From contig JBAYTZ010000009.1 of assembly GCA_041675285.1 (NCBI GenBank), positions 84,766 through 148,765 of the forward strand: a stretch of DNA of 64,000 nucleotides, in the 5' to 3' direction. Positions 57,173-64,000 of this stretch are shown here, in pieces; position 1 is the first letter of the stretch, and each line of letters begins with the position of its first letter. The position numbers and the translations under genes are program-made. The notes under the pieces are model-generated. The model was not told the origin of the DNA. It was given only the letters and a program-made list of their open reading frames with translations, and ran no database searches. This DNA is from Candidatus Delongbacteria bacterium. GTDB lineage: Bacteria > CAIWAD01.

Positions 57173-58557
57173 TTGTCCACCACCATGGCGCTCATCTCCG
57201 CCGACGTGACCAGCTGCCCGTCCACGAAGGCCTTGCCTTCCATCAGGCACATGCCCCGGCGCTGCTTGAGCATGGTGCACTCCAGCACCAGCTGGTCGCC
57301 GGGCTTGACGGGCTTGCGGAAGCGGACCTTGTCCAGCGAGGTGAAGTAGACCACCTTCTCCTCCGGGCGATCGAAACTGTTGAGCAGCAGAATGCCGCCC
57401 GTCTGACCCATGGCCTCGACGATCAGCACGCCGGGCATGATGGGGTGGCCCGGAAAGTGGCCCGGGAAGAAGGGTTCGTTGATGGTCACGCACTTGATCC
57501 CGCGCACGAACTCGCCCGGACGCAGCTCGGTGATCCGGTCCACCAGCAGGAAGGGATAGCGGTGGGGCAGGATGCGCTCGATGGCCGCGATGTCGAACAC
57601 CACGTCCGCCGAGAGGCGCTGCTGGTACTCCTTCTGCAGGCTCTTCTTGACCGCCTCCTGCTTGAGCAGGCGCACCAGCGCCACGTGGGCCGTGTGCCCG
57701 CCGCGGGCCACCAGCACGTGGGCCTTGAGCGGCTGGCCCAGCAGGCAGAGGTCGCCGGCCAGGTCCAGCACCTTGTGGCGGACGGGCTCGTTGGGCCAGT
57801 GCAGCTGCTGGTCGCCCAGGATCCGGCCGCCGGCCGCCAGGCGCGCATGGTCAACGGTGACGTGGAAGTGCTCCTCCAGCCGGCTCAGGTCCGCGTCCTG
57901 CACGTCCAGGAAGACCAGCGCGGAGTCCAGGCTGCCGCCTTGGATCAGCCCGCGCGACTGCAGGGCCAGCAGTTCGCTGGCGAAGCAGAAGGTGCGGGCC
58001 GGCGCGTACTCCTGGACGAATTCGCTCCAGCCGTACATGCTGGTGTACTGGGTGCCCAAGGCGGGATTGGCGTAGTCCACCATGTAGGTGACGCGGAACT
58101 CCTCCGAGGGGACGACCACGATGTCCACGCCGCTCTCGTCGTGGTAGACCACGGTCTTGTCTACGCTGAGGAAATCGCGCGGCTCCTCGAGCTCGCGGAT
58201 CCCGGCCGCCAGCAGGGCCTCGATGAAGGGGCGGGCGGAGCCGTCCAGGATGGGCGGCTCGGGGCCGTCCAGCTCGATCAGGCAGTTGTCGATGCCCAGG
58301 CCCGCCAGGCCCGCCAGCAGGTGCTCGGTGGTGTGCACGCGCACGCCGTCCACGGCCAGCACGGTGCCCCGGTCCGTGGCCTTGACGTGCTCGATGCGGG
58401 CCGGGATGTCCACCACCCGCTCCTCCACCCGGCGGCGGAAGATCAGGCCGTGGCCGGCGGGCGCAGGGTGGAAGGTCACCCGGCAGCTGGCCCCGGTGTG
58501 CAGGCCCAACCCTTCCAGGTGGGCTTCGCGTTCCAGACTGCGTTGGTTCAGGTTCAT
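57169..58557 (-). CDS. lpxC-fabZ: Bifunctional UDP-3-O-acyl-GlcNAc deacetylase / 3-hydroxyacyl-ACP dehydratase
   Basis: This 462-residue protein joins two enzymes. The N-terminal part (about 1-300) is LpxC, the zinc deacetylase committing lipid A synthesis, with RVHTTEHLLAGL and RHKVLDLAGDLCLLG as zinc ligands and VDYANPALG. The C-terminal part (about 315-462) is FabZ, with LPHRYPFLLVDRI, PFFPGHFPGHPIMPGVLIVEAMGQ and the catalytic His and Glu. The fusion is known from Bacteroidetes/Chlorobi and other FCB bacteria and supports that affiliation. It overlaps lpxD by four bases (ATGA) and lpxA (GTGA). Confidence 0.96.
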   Translation of the reverse strand: MNLNQRSLEREAHLEGLGLHTGASCRVTFHPAPAGHGLIFRRRVEERVVDIPARIEHVKATDRGTVLAVDGVRVHTTEHLLAGLAGLGIDNCLIELDGPEPPILDGSARPFIEALLAAGIRELEEPRDFLSVDKTVVYHDESGVDIVVVPSEEFRVTYMVDYANPALGTQYTSMYGWSEFVQEYAPARTFCFASELLALQSRGLIQGGSLDSALVFLDVQDADLSRLEEHFHVTVDHARLAAGGRILGDQQLHWPNEPVRHKVLDLAGDLCLLGQPLKAHVLVARGGHTAHVALVRLLKQEAVKKSLQKEYQQRLSADVVFDIAAIERILPHRYPFLLVDRITELRPGEFVRGIKCVTINEPFFPGHFPGHPIMPGVLIVEAMGQTGGILLLNSFDRPEEKVVYFTSLDKVRFRKPVKPGDQLVLECTMLKQRRGMCLMEGKAFVDGQLVTSAEMSAMVVDK

Positions 58558-59639
58558 GCGTGCTTCTTCTCTTCTCCGGCGGGCGCGCCGGGCTCCCCCG
58601 CCAGGCGCCGCTCGGCCTCGGCCAGGCGGCGCTCCAGCTCCCTGACTGTCTTGAGCAACTCGGGCAGGCGGGCCAGCGCCGCGGCCTGCTGGAGGAATTC
58701 CCGGTGCGGGCGCGCGGGAAATCCGGCGTAGATGCGGTCGTCGGGAATGGCCCCGGTCACGCCGCTGTTGCCGCCGAGGGAGACCCGGTCGCCGATGCGG
58801 ATGTGGCCCGTGATGGCCGAGCTGCCGCCGATGCGGCACTCCGCGCCGATGCGCGTGGAGCCGGCCACGCCGGACTGGGCGGCCATCAGCGTGCCCGGGC
58901 CCACCTCGACGTTGTGGGCAATCTGGATCAGGTTGTCCAGCCGTACGCCGGCGCGGATCAGCGTGTCGCCCATGGTGCCCCGGTCCAGGCAGGTGTGGGC
59001 GCCCACCTCCACGTCGTCCTCGATCACCACGCGGCCGGTCTGCGGAATCTTGACGCTGCCGCCCTCCACGGGCGCGAAGCCGAAGCCGTCGCTGCCCACT
59101 ACCACGCCATTTTGCAGGACCACGCGCCGGCCCAGCACGCAGCGCTCGCGGATCTGGCAGCCGCTGTGGATCAGGCAGTCCTCGCCGATCCGGGCCTCGG
59201 CGCCCACCCAGCACAGGCCCAGCAGGCGCGTGCCCCGGCCGATCACGGCGCCGGGCTCCACCACCACACCGGGTCCCAGCCAGGTCTCCGGGTGGACCTG
59301 GGCCTCCGGGGCCACCACGGCCGCCGGATGCCGGCCCCAGGCGGCCGCCGGCAGGGGCGGATGGAAGAGCTGCATGGCCGCGGCGAAGCCCAGGTAGGGA
59401 TCCTCCAAGAGCAGGGCCGCGCAGCCCGCGGGCCGCAGGCCGGCGTCCGCCGGACGCAGCAGCAGGGCCCCGGCCCGGCAACCGGCCACCAGGTCGCGGT
59501 AGCGCGGGTGGGCCAGGAAGCTCAGCTCGTCGGGACCGGCCTCGTCCAGGCCGCGCAACCCGCGCAGCACGAGTCCGGCCTCGCCCACCCGCTCGGCGCC
59601 CAGCCGTTCGGCCAGCTCCGCCAGCGTCCAGTCGGGCAT
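58554..59639 (-). CDS. lpxD: UDP-3-O-acylglucosamine N-acyltransferase
   Basis: LpxD adds the second acyl chain to the lipid A precursor. The 361-residue protein has the N-terminal uridine-binding domain (LRGLRGLDEAGPDELSFLAHPRY) and a long hexapeptide helix. The helix contains VGSDGFGFAPVEGGSVKIPQTG and the catalytic His in IQIAHNVEVGPGTLMAAQSGVAGS. A C-terminal coiled-coil helix (ELLKTVRELERRLAEAERRL) follows. It comes one base after the skp-like gene. Confidence 0.95.
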   Translation of the reverse strand: MPDWTLAELAERLGAERVGEAGLVLRGLRGLDEAGPDELSFLAHPRYRDLVAGCRAGALLLRPADAGLRPAGCAALLLEDPYLGFAAAMQLFHPPLPAAAWGRHPAAVVAPEAQVHPETWLGPGVVVEPGAVIGRGTRLLGLCWVGAEARIGEDCLIHSGCQIRERCVLGRRVVLQNGVVVGSDGFGFAPVEGGSVKIPQTGRVVIEDDVEVGAHTCLDRGTMGDTLIRAGVRLDNLIQIAHNVEVGPGTLMAAQSGVAGSTRIGAECRIGGSSAITGHIRIGDRVSLGGNSGVTGAIPDDRIYAGFPARPHREFLQQAAALARLPELLKTVRELERRLAEAERRLAGEPGAPAGEEKKHA

Positions 59640-59640
59640 G

Positions 59641-60273
59641 CTACTTCTTCCCGCCGCTGGGGGTCTTGCCGCCCATGGGCGGCGGAGTGGTTCCGCCCGG
59701 CGCGGGCTTGGCCGCTTCGGGAGCCGCGGCGGGCGCGCTGCCCTGCAGCTTCTCCAGGACCTTCTGGTTCAGGTTGACGTCGATGGTCTCCTCGCGCACG
59801 TAGACCACGATGGGCATGCTGTTGTCGAGGATCATGTCGTAGCCCTCTTCCTCGGCCACGGCCTTGATGGCGTCGTTGACCTTGGTGATCAGCGGCTCCA
59901 TCAATTCCTTGTTGCGCCGGTAGAAGCGGCCGTTGGGCTCGCCGTAGATCTCGGACTTGAACTCGTCGAGCTCGGCCATCCGGCGGTCGATGTTGGAACG
60001 CCGCTCGGCGCGCGTCACCGGCGAGAGCGTGTTCTCCTGCAGGCGGAAGTCGCCCACTTCGGCCTCGATCTCGGACTCGCGCGTGGCGATCTGGCGGTCC
60101 CAGTCGTCCTTCTCTTCCTTCAGGGCGCGCATGCTGGTCTGGTACTCGCTGAAGTTGGTCAGCACCTGCTCCGAGTTGATCACGCCCAGGCGCATGTCCT
60201 TGGCCTCGGCGGGGGGCAGCAGCACCAGCAGGGCCAGCAGGACGCCCAGCAGGGGAAATGCGATACGCTTCAT
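59641..60273 (-). CDS. OmpH/Skp-like periplasmic chaperone
   Basis: Skp-type chaperones carry unfolded outer-membrane proteins through the periplasm. The 210-residue protein has a signal peptide (1-24), the family start RLGVINSEQVLTNFSEYQ, long charged helices with a coiled-coil pattern (about 45-130), and the C-terminal strand region DAIKAVAEEEGYDMILDNSMPIVVYV. A Pro/Gly/Lys-rich tail is probably disordered. The bamA-skp-lpxD order is conserved in Gram-negative bacteria. Confidence 0.92.
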   Translation of the reverse strand: MKRIAFPLLGVLLALLVLLPPAEAKDMRLGVINSEQVLTNFSEYQTSMRALKEEKDDWDRQIATRESEIEAEVGDFRLQENTLSPVTRAERRSNIDRRMAELDEFKSEIYGEPNGRFYRRNKELMEPLITKVNDAIKAVAEEEGYDMILDNSMPIVVYVREETIDVNLNQKVLEKLQGSAPAAAPEAAKPAPGGTTPPPMGGKTPSGGKK

Positions 60274-60337
60274 GTCGTCTCCCGGTTGTGTTGTGGATGA
60301 GCCTGGGGCCGGCGTGTGGCCGGCCCGCGCGCCGCGC

Positions 60338-62647
60338 CTAGAACTCCCGGCCGAACTGGAAGTGGAACTCCCACTGGCCCTCGCGCAGGCCGGTGGAGGA
60401 GCTGATCCGGTCGAAGCCGTAGGCGTAGTCCAGGCCGATCAGGCCGATCATGGGCATGTGCAGGCGCAGGCCCAACCCGGCGCTGGAATTCAGGTCGCTG
60501 AGCGACGCGCTTTTGATGTTCTTCCAGATGTTGCCCGCTTCCCCGAAGACCAGTCCGTAGACCGTGGGGTTGGGGATCAATTGGAAGCGGATTTCCGTGC
60601 CCGCCTTGAACATGGTCCGGCCGCCGTCCTCCCCGGTGCCCACGCTGCGGTCGTTGTAGCCGCGCAGGGGCGTGCCCAGGGAGAGGCCGCTGCCGCCCAT
60701 GAAGAAGCGCTTGATCCAAGGCACCTCGTCGGCCACGCCCAGCCCGTCCACCAGCCCGGCCTCCAGGCTGTTGTAGTGGATGAAGCGGCCCAGGAAGGGG
60801 CTGTAGGTGCGGGCCTCCAGCGTGTAGCGCTGATAGTCGCGGTCGCCGCCCAGGTAGCCGCCGCCGAACTCGCTGTCCAGGCGGATGGTGGAACCGTTCT
60901 GGGGGAACTCGGGGTGGTCGCGGCTGTCGCGCACCAGGGCCAGCGAGACCGTGCTGGAGAGTTCCGGCTGGTCCTCGTAGATCCCGCGCTTGTTGAGTTC
61001 CTCGCGGGACTCGTCCACGAAGTTGGTGTAGGTGGTCTCCTCCAGCCGGTAGGTGCTGGAGACGCGGAAGTAGTTGTCCGGCCAGTTCAGGCGCTTGCCC
61101 AGGGTCAGGCTGCCGCCCCGGCTCTGCTGGTCGAAGTCCCAGTTGTAGGTCTGGGTGCGCTGGATGTCGAAGACCCGGAAGCCGGCCAGGATCGGCCGGT
61201 CGAAGAGCCAGGGCTCGTTGAACTCCAGGTTGAGGCTGCGGTAGTTCTTGGCGAACTGCCAGTCGAAGCTCAGGGTCTGGCCGTTGCCCATCAGGTTGTT
61301 GAGCGAGAAGCCGATGGAGCCCACCAGCTTGTCGCGTTCCGAGTAGCCCGCGCTCATCATGATCTGGTCGGTGTTCTTCTCCTTGACCTCCACGGTCAGG
61401 TCCACCTGGTCCGCGCCGGCGATATCCACCTGGGGGTTGACGGTCTCGAAGTAGTTGAGGATGGTCAGCTCGCGCAGGCTGCGGCGCAGCTTGGCTACGT
61501 CGAAGGTGTCGCCGGGCTGCAGGTGCATCTCCCGGCGCATGACCTTTTCCTTGGTCTTGTCGTTGCCGACGAACTCCACCCGGCGCACGCTGAACACGTT
61601 GTTCTCGGTGATCTCGAAGCGGATGTCGATGACGGCGTCCCCGCGGGGCAACTCGACGGGCCGGATCTGGGCCTGGATGTAGCCGCGGTTGTAGTACTGG
61701 TCGTGCAGGCCCTCCTGCACGCTCTGCTCGAACTTCTTGCGCGAGTAGGGGTCGCCGGGACGCAGCTGCAGCGAGCGCGCCAGCTCCTCGTTGCTGAAGA
61801 CCGTGTTGCCCGTCCAACTGATCTGGCCCACGCTGTAGAGCGCGCCCTCGTAGAGGCGGATCTGGACCTTCAGGTCCTCGCTCTGGTCGTCCATCCAGAC
61901 GCTGTCGCCCAGGATGCGTGCGTCGCGGTAGCCCTGGTTGTGCAGGTAGTCCAGCAGCAGGCCCTGGTCCTCCTCGAAGGCCTCGCGGTCGAACTTGCCC
62001 GAGCGGAAGATCATCCGCGGCCGGGTCTTCTTCATCTTGCGGATCAGCTTGGCGTCGGAGACCTGCTGGTTGCCGACGATCAGCACCTCGTCGATCCGGA
62101 TGCGCCGGCCTTCCTTGACCACCACGTAGAGGTCGCCCTGGCCCTCCTCCAGGTCGCGCACCGTGGCCTCCACCTCGGCCAAGCGGAAGCCCTCCTTCTC
62201 GTAGAGCGTCTTCAGGGCCTGGCGGACGCGGAAGATCTCGAGCTCGCCCACCGGCTGGCCCACGCCCACCACGTCCTTGAGCGCCTCCTTGACCCGGGTC
62301 TTGCTGAGCTTGTCCGTGCCCAGGATCTCCAGGCCGCGCAGGCGCGGCAACTCGTCCACCTGGATCTCCAGGTAGACGCCGTCCGTCAGCTCGCGCTGCA
62401 GGACCACTTCCACGGCCGAGAAGCGCTTCAGGCTCCAGAGCTGGCGAATGGCCTGCTGCACGTCCTCGCCACGCAGCGCCGAGCCGACGCGCAGCCCGCT
62501 GTTGATGCGGATCAGCTGCTCGTCGGTGGTCAGGTTGCCCGTGACGGTGAGGCCCAGCAGCACGGGGGAGCCGGCGTCCGCGCGGGCTTGCGCCAGAACC
62601 GGGCCGACCGCGCAGAGGAGCCAGAGCAAAAGGGTGGGTAGACGCAT
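60338..62647 (-). CDS. bamA: Outer-membrane protein assembly factor BamA
   Basis: BamA folds and inserts beta-barrel proteins into the outer membrane. The 769-residue protein has a signal peptide (1-19) and five POTRA domains (about 28-420; for example LRGLEILGTDKLSKTRV, IDEVLIVGNQQVSDAKL, VRRVEFVGNDKTKEKVMRRE). The C-terminal barrel has the LRGYNDRSVG loop (VRGF/Y motif) and a terminal Phe (FQFGREF). It precedes skp and the lpx genes. A TTGGTT-N17-TACCTT promoter is seen 33 bases upstream of the ATG. Confidence 0.96.
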   Translation of the reverse strand: MRLPTLLLWLLCAVGPVLAQARADAGSPVLLGLTVTGNLTTDEQLIRINSGLRVGSALRGEDVQQAIRQLWSLKRFSAVEVVLQRELTDGVYLEIQVDELPRLRGLEILGTDKLSKTRVKEALKDVVGVGQPVGELEIFRVRQALKTLYEKEGFRLAEVEATVRDLEEGQGDLYVVVKEGRRIRIDEVLIVGNQQVSDAKLIRKMKKTRPRMIFRSGKFDREAFEEDQGLLLDYLHNQGYRDARILGDSVWMDDQSEDLKVQIRLYEGALYSVGQISWTGNTVFSNEELARSLQLRPGDPYSRKKFEQSVQEGLHDQYYNRGYIQAQIRPVELPRGDAVIDIRFEITENNVFSVRRVEFVGNDKTKEKVMRREMHLQPGDTFDVAKLRRSLRELTILNYFETVNPQVDIAGADQVDLTVEVKEKNTDQIMMSAGYSERDKLVGSIGFSLNNLMGNGQTLSFDWQFAKNYRSLNLEFNEPWLFDRPILAGFRVFDIQRTQTYNWDFDQQSRGGSLTLGKRLNWPDNYFRVSSTYRLEETTYTNFVDESREELNKRGIYEDQPELSSTVSLALVRDSRDHPEFPQNGSTIRLDSEFGGGYLGGDRDYQRYTLEARTYSPFLGRFIHYNSLEAGLVDGLGVADEVPWIKRFFMGGSGLSLGTPLRGYNDRSVGTGEDGGRTMFKAGTEIRFQLIPNPTVYGLVFGEAGNIWKNIKSASLSDLNSSAGLGLRLHMPMIGLIGLDYAYGFDRISSSTGLREGQWEFHFQFGREF

Positions 62648-62686
62648 CCGGTGCTTGGGATTCCTGCTGATGAATAGTCTGTTGAG

Positions 62687-62715
62687 AAGGTAGAGAGCCG
62701 ACCCGGCAAAACCAA
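62687..62715 (-). promoter_or_regulatory. Probable bamA promoter
   Basis: On the minus strand TTGGTT and TACCTT are separated by 17 bases, in the 90-base gap between meaB and bamA. Confidence 0.5.
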
Positions 62716-62737
62716 CGCGCGGGCCCGGCGCGGAGCT

Positions 62738-63778
62738 TCAAGCCCCGGGAGGCGCCTGGGGTTCCCGGGGCTGGGAATCCGCGGGGGGCCGCCAGGCATC
62801 CAGCAGCTGCAGCACGGCGAGCTCGGCCGGCAGGTCACCCTGGAAGACCTGCTCGCGCAGCCGGGCGCGCAGGGGACCCAGCGCCGTGGGATGAAAGACC
62901 CGCTCCAGCACAGCCTCCTCGGCCAGGCGGTTGAACCAGCGCTCCTCCTGGTCCCGGCGCAGGCACTCCAGGCCGCCCCCGGCCCGCCGGCGCTCGTGCA
63001 GGGCCTGCAGTTCGCGCCAGATCTCGTCCAACCCTGCGCCGCTCACGGCCGAGCAGGCCAGCACGCGGCGCGGCTCCTCGTCGTCCGGGGCCATGTGCAG
63101 GGCGGCGGCCATCTCGGCCTGGGTGCGCAGGGCCGCGGCCCGCGTGTCGCCATCGGCCTTGTTGACGGCCACCAGATCGGCCAGCTCCATCACGCCGCGC
63201 TTGATGCCCTGCAGGTCGTCGCCGGAGGCCGGCAGCAGGAGGAGCAGGAACAGGTCGGTCAGGTCGCGGACCTGGACCTCGCTCTGGCCCACCCCCACGG
63301 TTTCGACGATCACCACGTCGAAACCCGCGGCCTCGCAGAGCCGCAGGCTCTCCCGCGTCCGCCGGGCCACGCCGCCCAGGCTGCCGCCCGACGGGCTGGG
63401 GCGGATGAAGGCCTCCTCCAGCAGGGACAGGCCGCCCATCCGGGTCTTGTCCCCCAGGATGCTGCCGCCGGAGACGCGGCTGGAGGGATCCACGGCCAGC
63501 ACGGCCAGCCGGTGGCCGGCCTTGACCAAGCGCTGGCCCAGTTGGTCGATGAACGTGCTCTTGCCCGCGCCGGGCGGGCCAGAGATGCCCAGCCGCAGGC
63601 TGCGGCCCGTGTGGGGAGCCAGCCGGTGCAGCAGCTCGGCGGCGGCCCGGGCGTCCTCCTCCCGGCGGCTCTCGGCCAGGGTGATGGCCTGGGCCAGCCG
63701 GGTCCGGTTGCCCGCCAGCACCCCGCGCTCCAGCTCATCCAGGTTGGGCGCCAGCCGGTTGCCCGTGCGGGTTTTCAT
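62738..63778 (-). CDS. meaB: MeaB/ArgK-type GTPase, methylmalonyl-CoA mutase chaperone
   Basis: MeaB-like G proteins protect and reload cobalamin in methylmalonyl-CoA mutase and related mutases. The 346-residue protein has GISGPPGAGKSTFIDQLG (P-loop), VDPSSRVSGGSILGDKTRM (switch I), VETVGVGQSEVQV (switch II) and VNKADGD. A helical C-terminal dimerisation arm follows. GGTGAG precedes the ATG. No mutase gene is in the window. It is the most upstream minus-strand gene of the envelope region. Confidence 0.94.
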   Translation of the reverse strand: MKTRTGNRLAPNLDELERGVLAGNRTRLAQAITLAESRREEDARAAAELLHRLAPHTGRSLRLGISGPPGAGKSTFIDQLGQRLVKAGHRLAVLAVDPSSRVSGGSILGDKTRMGGLSLLEEAFIRPSPSGGSLGGVARRTRESLRLCEAAGFDVVIVETVGVGQSEVQVRDLTDLFLLLLLPASGDDLQGIKRGVMELADLVAVNKADGDTRAAALRTQAEMAAALHMAPDDEEPRRVLACSAVSGAGLDEIWRELQALHERRRAGGGLECLRRDQEERWFNRLAEEAVLERVFHPTALGPLRARLREQVFQGDLPAELAVLQLLDAWRPPADSQPREPQAPPGA

Positions 63779-63787
63779 CAGATCTCA

Positions 63788-63809
63788 CCACAGAGACACA
63801 GAGGCACAG
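63788..63809 (+). repeat. CCACAGAG-type dispersed repeat, copy 2
   Basis: CCACAGAGACACAGAGGCACAG lies ten bases upstream of meaB in direct orientation. It faces an inverted copy about 100 bases away, so the pair could form a hairpin. Confidence 0.6.
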
Positions 63810-63910
63810 CAAATCCATGTCTGGATGAATCTCGGATCACCTTCACCACTCTCCCGCCCTTACCCCATCGCACGCCTGTTTGAAACCAATGGTCCAATCT
63901 CACCAAAAAT

Positions 63911-63934
63911 CTCTGTGTCTCCGTGCCTCTGTGG
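63911..63934 (-). repeat. CCACAGAG-type dispersed repeat, copy 3 (inverted)
   Basis: Read on the minus strand the sequence is CCACAGAGGCACGGAGACAC followed by AGAG. It matches copy 1 at 48381 at 21 of 22 positions and is inverted relative to copy 2. Confidence 0.6.
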
Positions 63935-63939
63935 TGGTT

Positions 63940-64000
63940 CCCCCCCCCCCCCCCAACCCCCCCCCGCCCCAACCAAACAAAGGGGCCCCGCCGGGCCCCC
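63940..64000 (+). other. Poly-C and low-complexity end of the window
   Basis: A run of 15 C is followed by AA, nine more C, G, CCCC and short mixed GC tracts. Such runs are rare elsewhere in the window. They suggest a sequencing or assembly limit at a contig end rather than a functional element. Confidence 0.5.

Noticed and set aside
57169..58557. lpxC-fabZ fusion as a novel protein
   Set aside because: The fusion is well known in Bacteroidetes/Chlorobi and relatives; it is useful for placing the organism but not new.

Overview
The window is GC-rich, densely coded DNA from a Gram-negative bacterium. It carries lipid A genes (lpxA, lpxD and a fused lpxC-fabZ), bamA, a Skp/OmpH chaperone, several lipoproteins and large outer-membrane barrels. 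The LpxC-FabZ fusion, a secreted protease ending in a PNPFNP-type sorting tail, DSL-rich lipoproteins and SD-less starts placed directly behind a TAnnnT box all suggest a high-GC member of the Fibrobacteres-Chlorobi-Bacteroidetes (FCB) superphylum or a related candidate phylum. The species cannot be named from this sequence. No prophage, insertion sequence, CRISPR array or integrase was seen. This looks like core chromosome.

Layout, left half. 1-1532: end of pgk, then tpiA, secG and tRNA-Leu(GAG) with a terminator. 1601-2632: secreted TPR protein. 2914-10123: a complete Rnf operon (rnfC-D-G-E-A, a Tat/NusG-II protein, apbE, rnfB, a RseC-like protein); apbE probably flavinylates RnfD and RnfG. 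10193-16402: a HIT protein, greA with a probable attenuator leader, then a shikimate/chorismate run (aroA, aroE, aroC, aroK and a PabC-like class IV PLP enzyme). 16407-19067 (minus strand): a small orphan protein, glgB and tRNA-Ala(CGC). 19205-25250: three coupled envelope genes of unknown role (beta-propeller-like protein, 1,124-residue barrel-like protein, Omp85/TamA-like protein). 25291-32144: UbiA-type prenyltransferase, maf, a RodZ-like protein, a two-component pair, a CoA-binding protein, rsmE and queF, mostly with ATGA overlaps.

Layout, right half. 32314-41385: a small possible DNA-binding protein, an orphan coiled-coil protein, an M6 metalloprotease, a sirtuin, a DSL-rich TPR lipoprotein and pyrK-pyrD. 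41465-45138 (minus): an RlpA-like lipoprotein, a class II aldolase and a TonB-receptor-like barrel. 45206-45946: a degenerate SDR protein. 46022-48013 (minus): tRNA-Phe, PhoU and a Na/Pi cotransporter. 48747-63778 (minus) is a long envelope region: meaB, bamA, skp, lpxD, lpxC-fabZ, lpxA, a lipoate ligase-like gene, rsmB, a PASTA protein, rpe, and then a separately promoted FecR / LPP20-like / TPR-SLH / PD40 cluster ending at a strong tandem hairpin terminator.

How it fits together: the window joins a sodium- or proton-pumping Rnf complex with its own flavin-transfer enzyme, aromatic amino-acid and pyrimidine synthesis, and much of the outer-membrane assembly equipment. The most interesting unexplained parts are the greA leader, the four leaderless-type starts, the 19-25 kb outer-membrane trio, the FecR/LPP20/SLH/PD40 cluster and the two-component pair in which the regulator itself has a kinase-type H-box.
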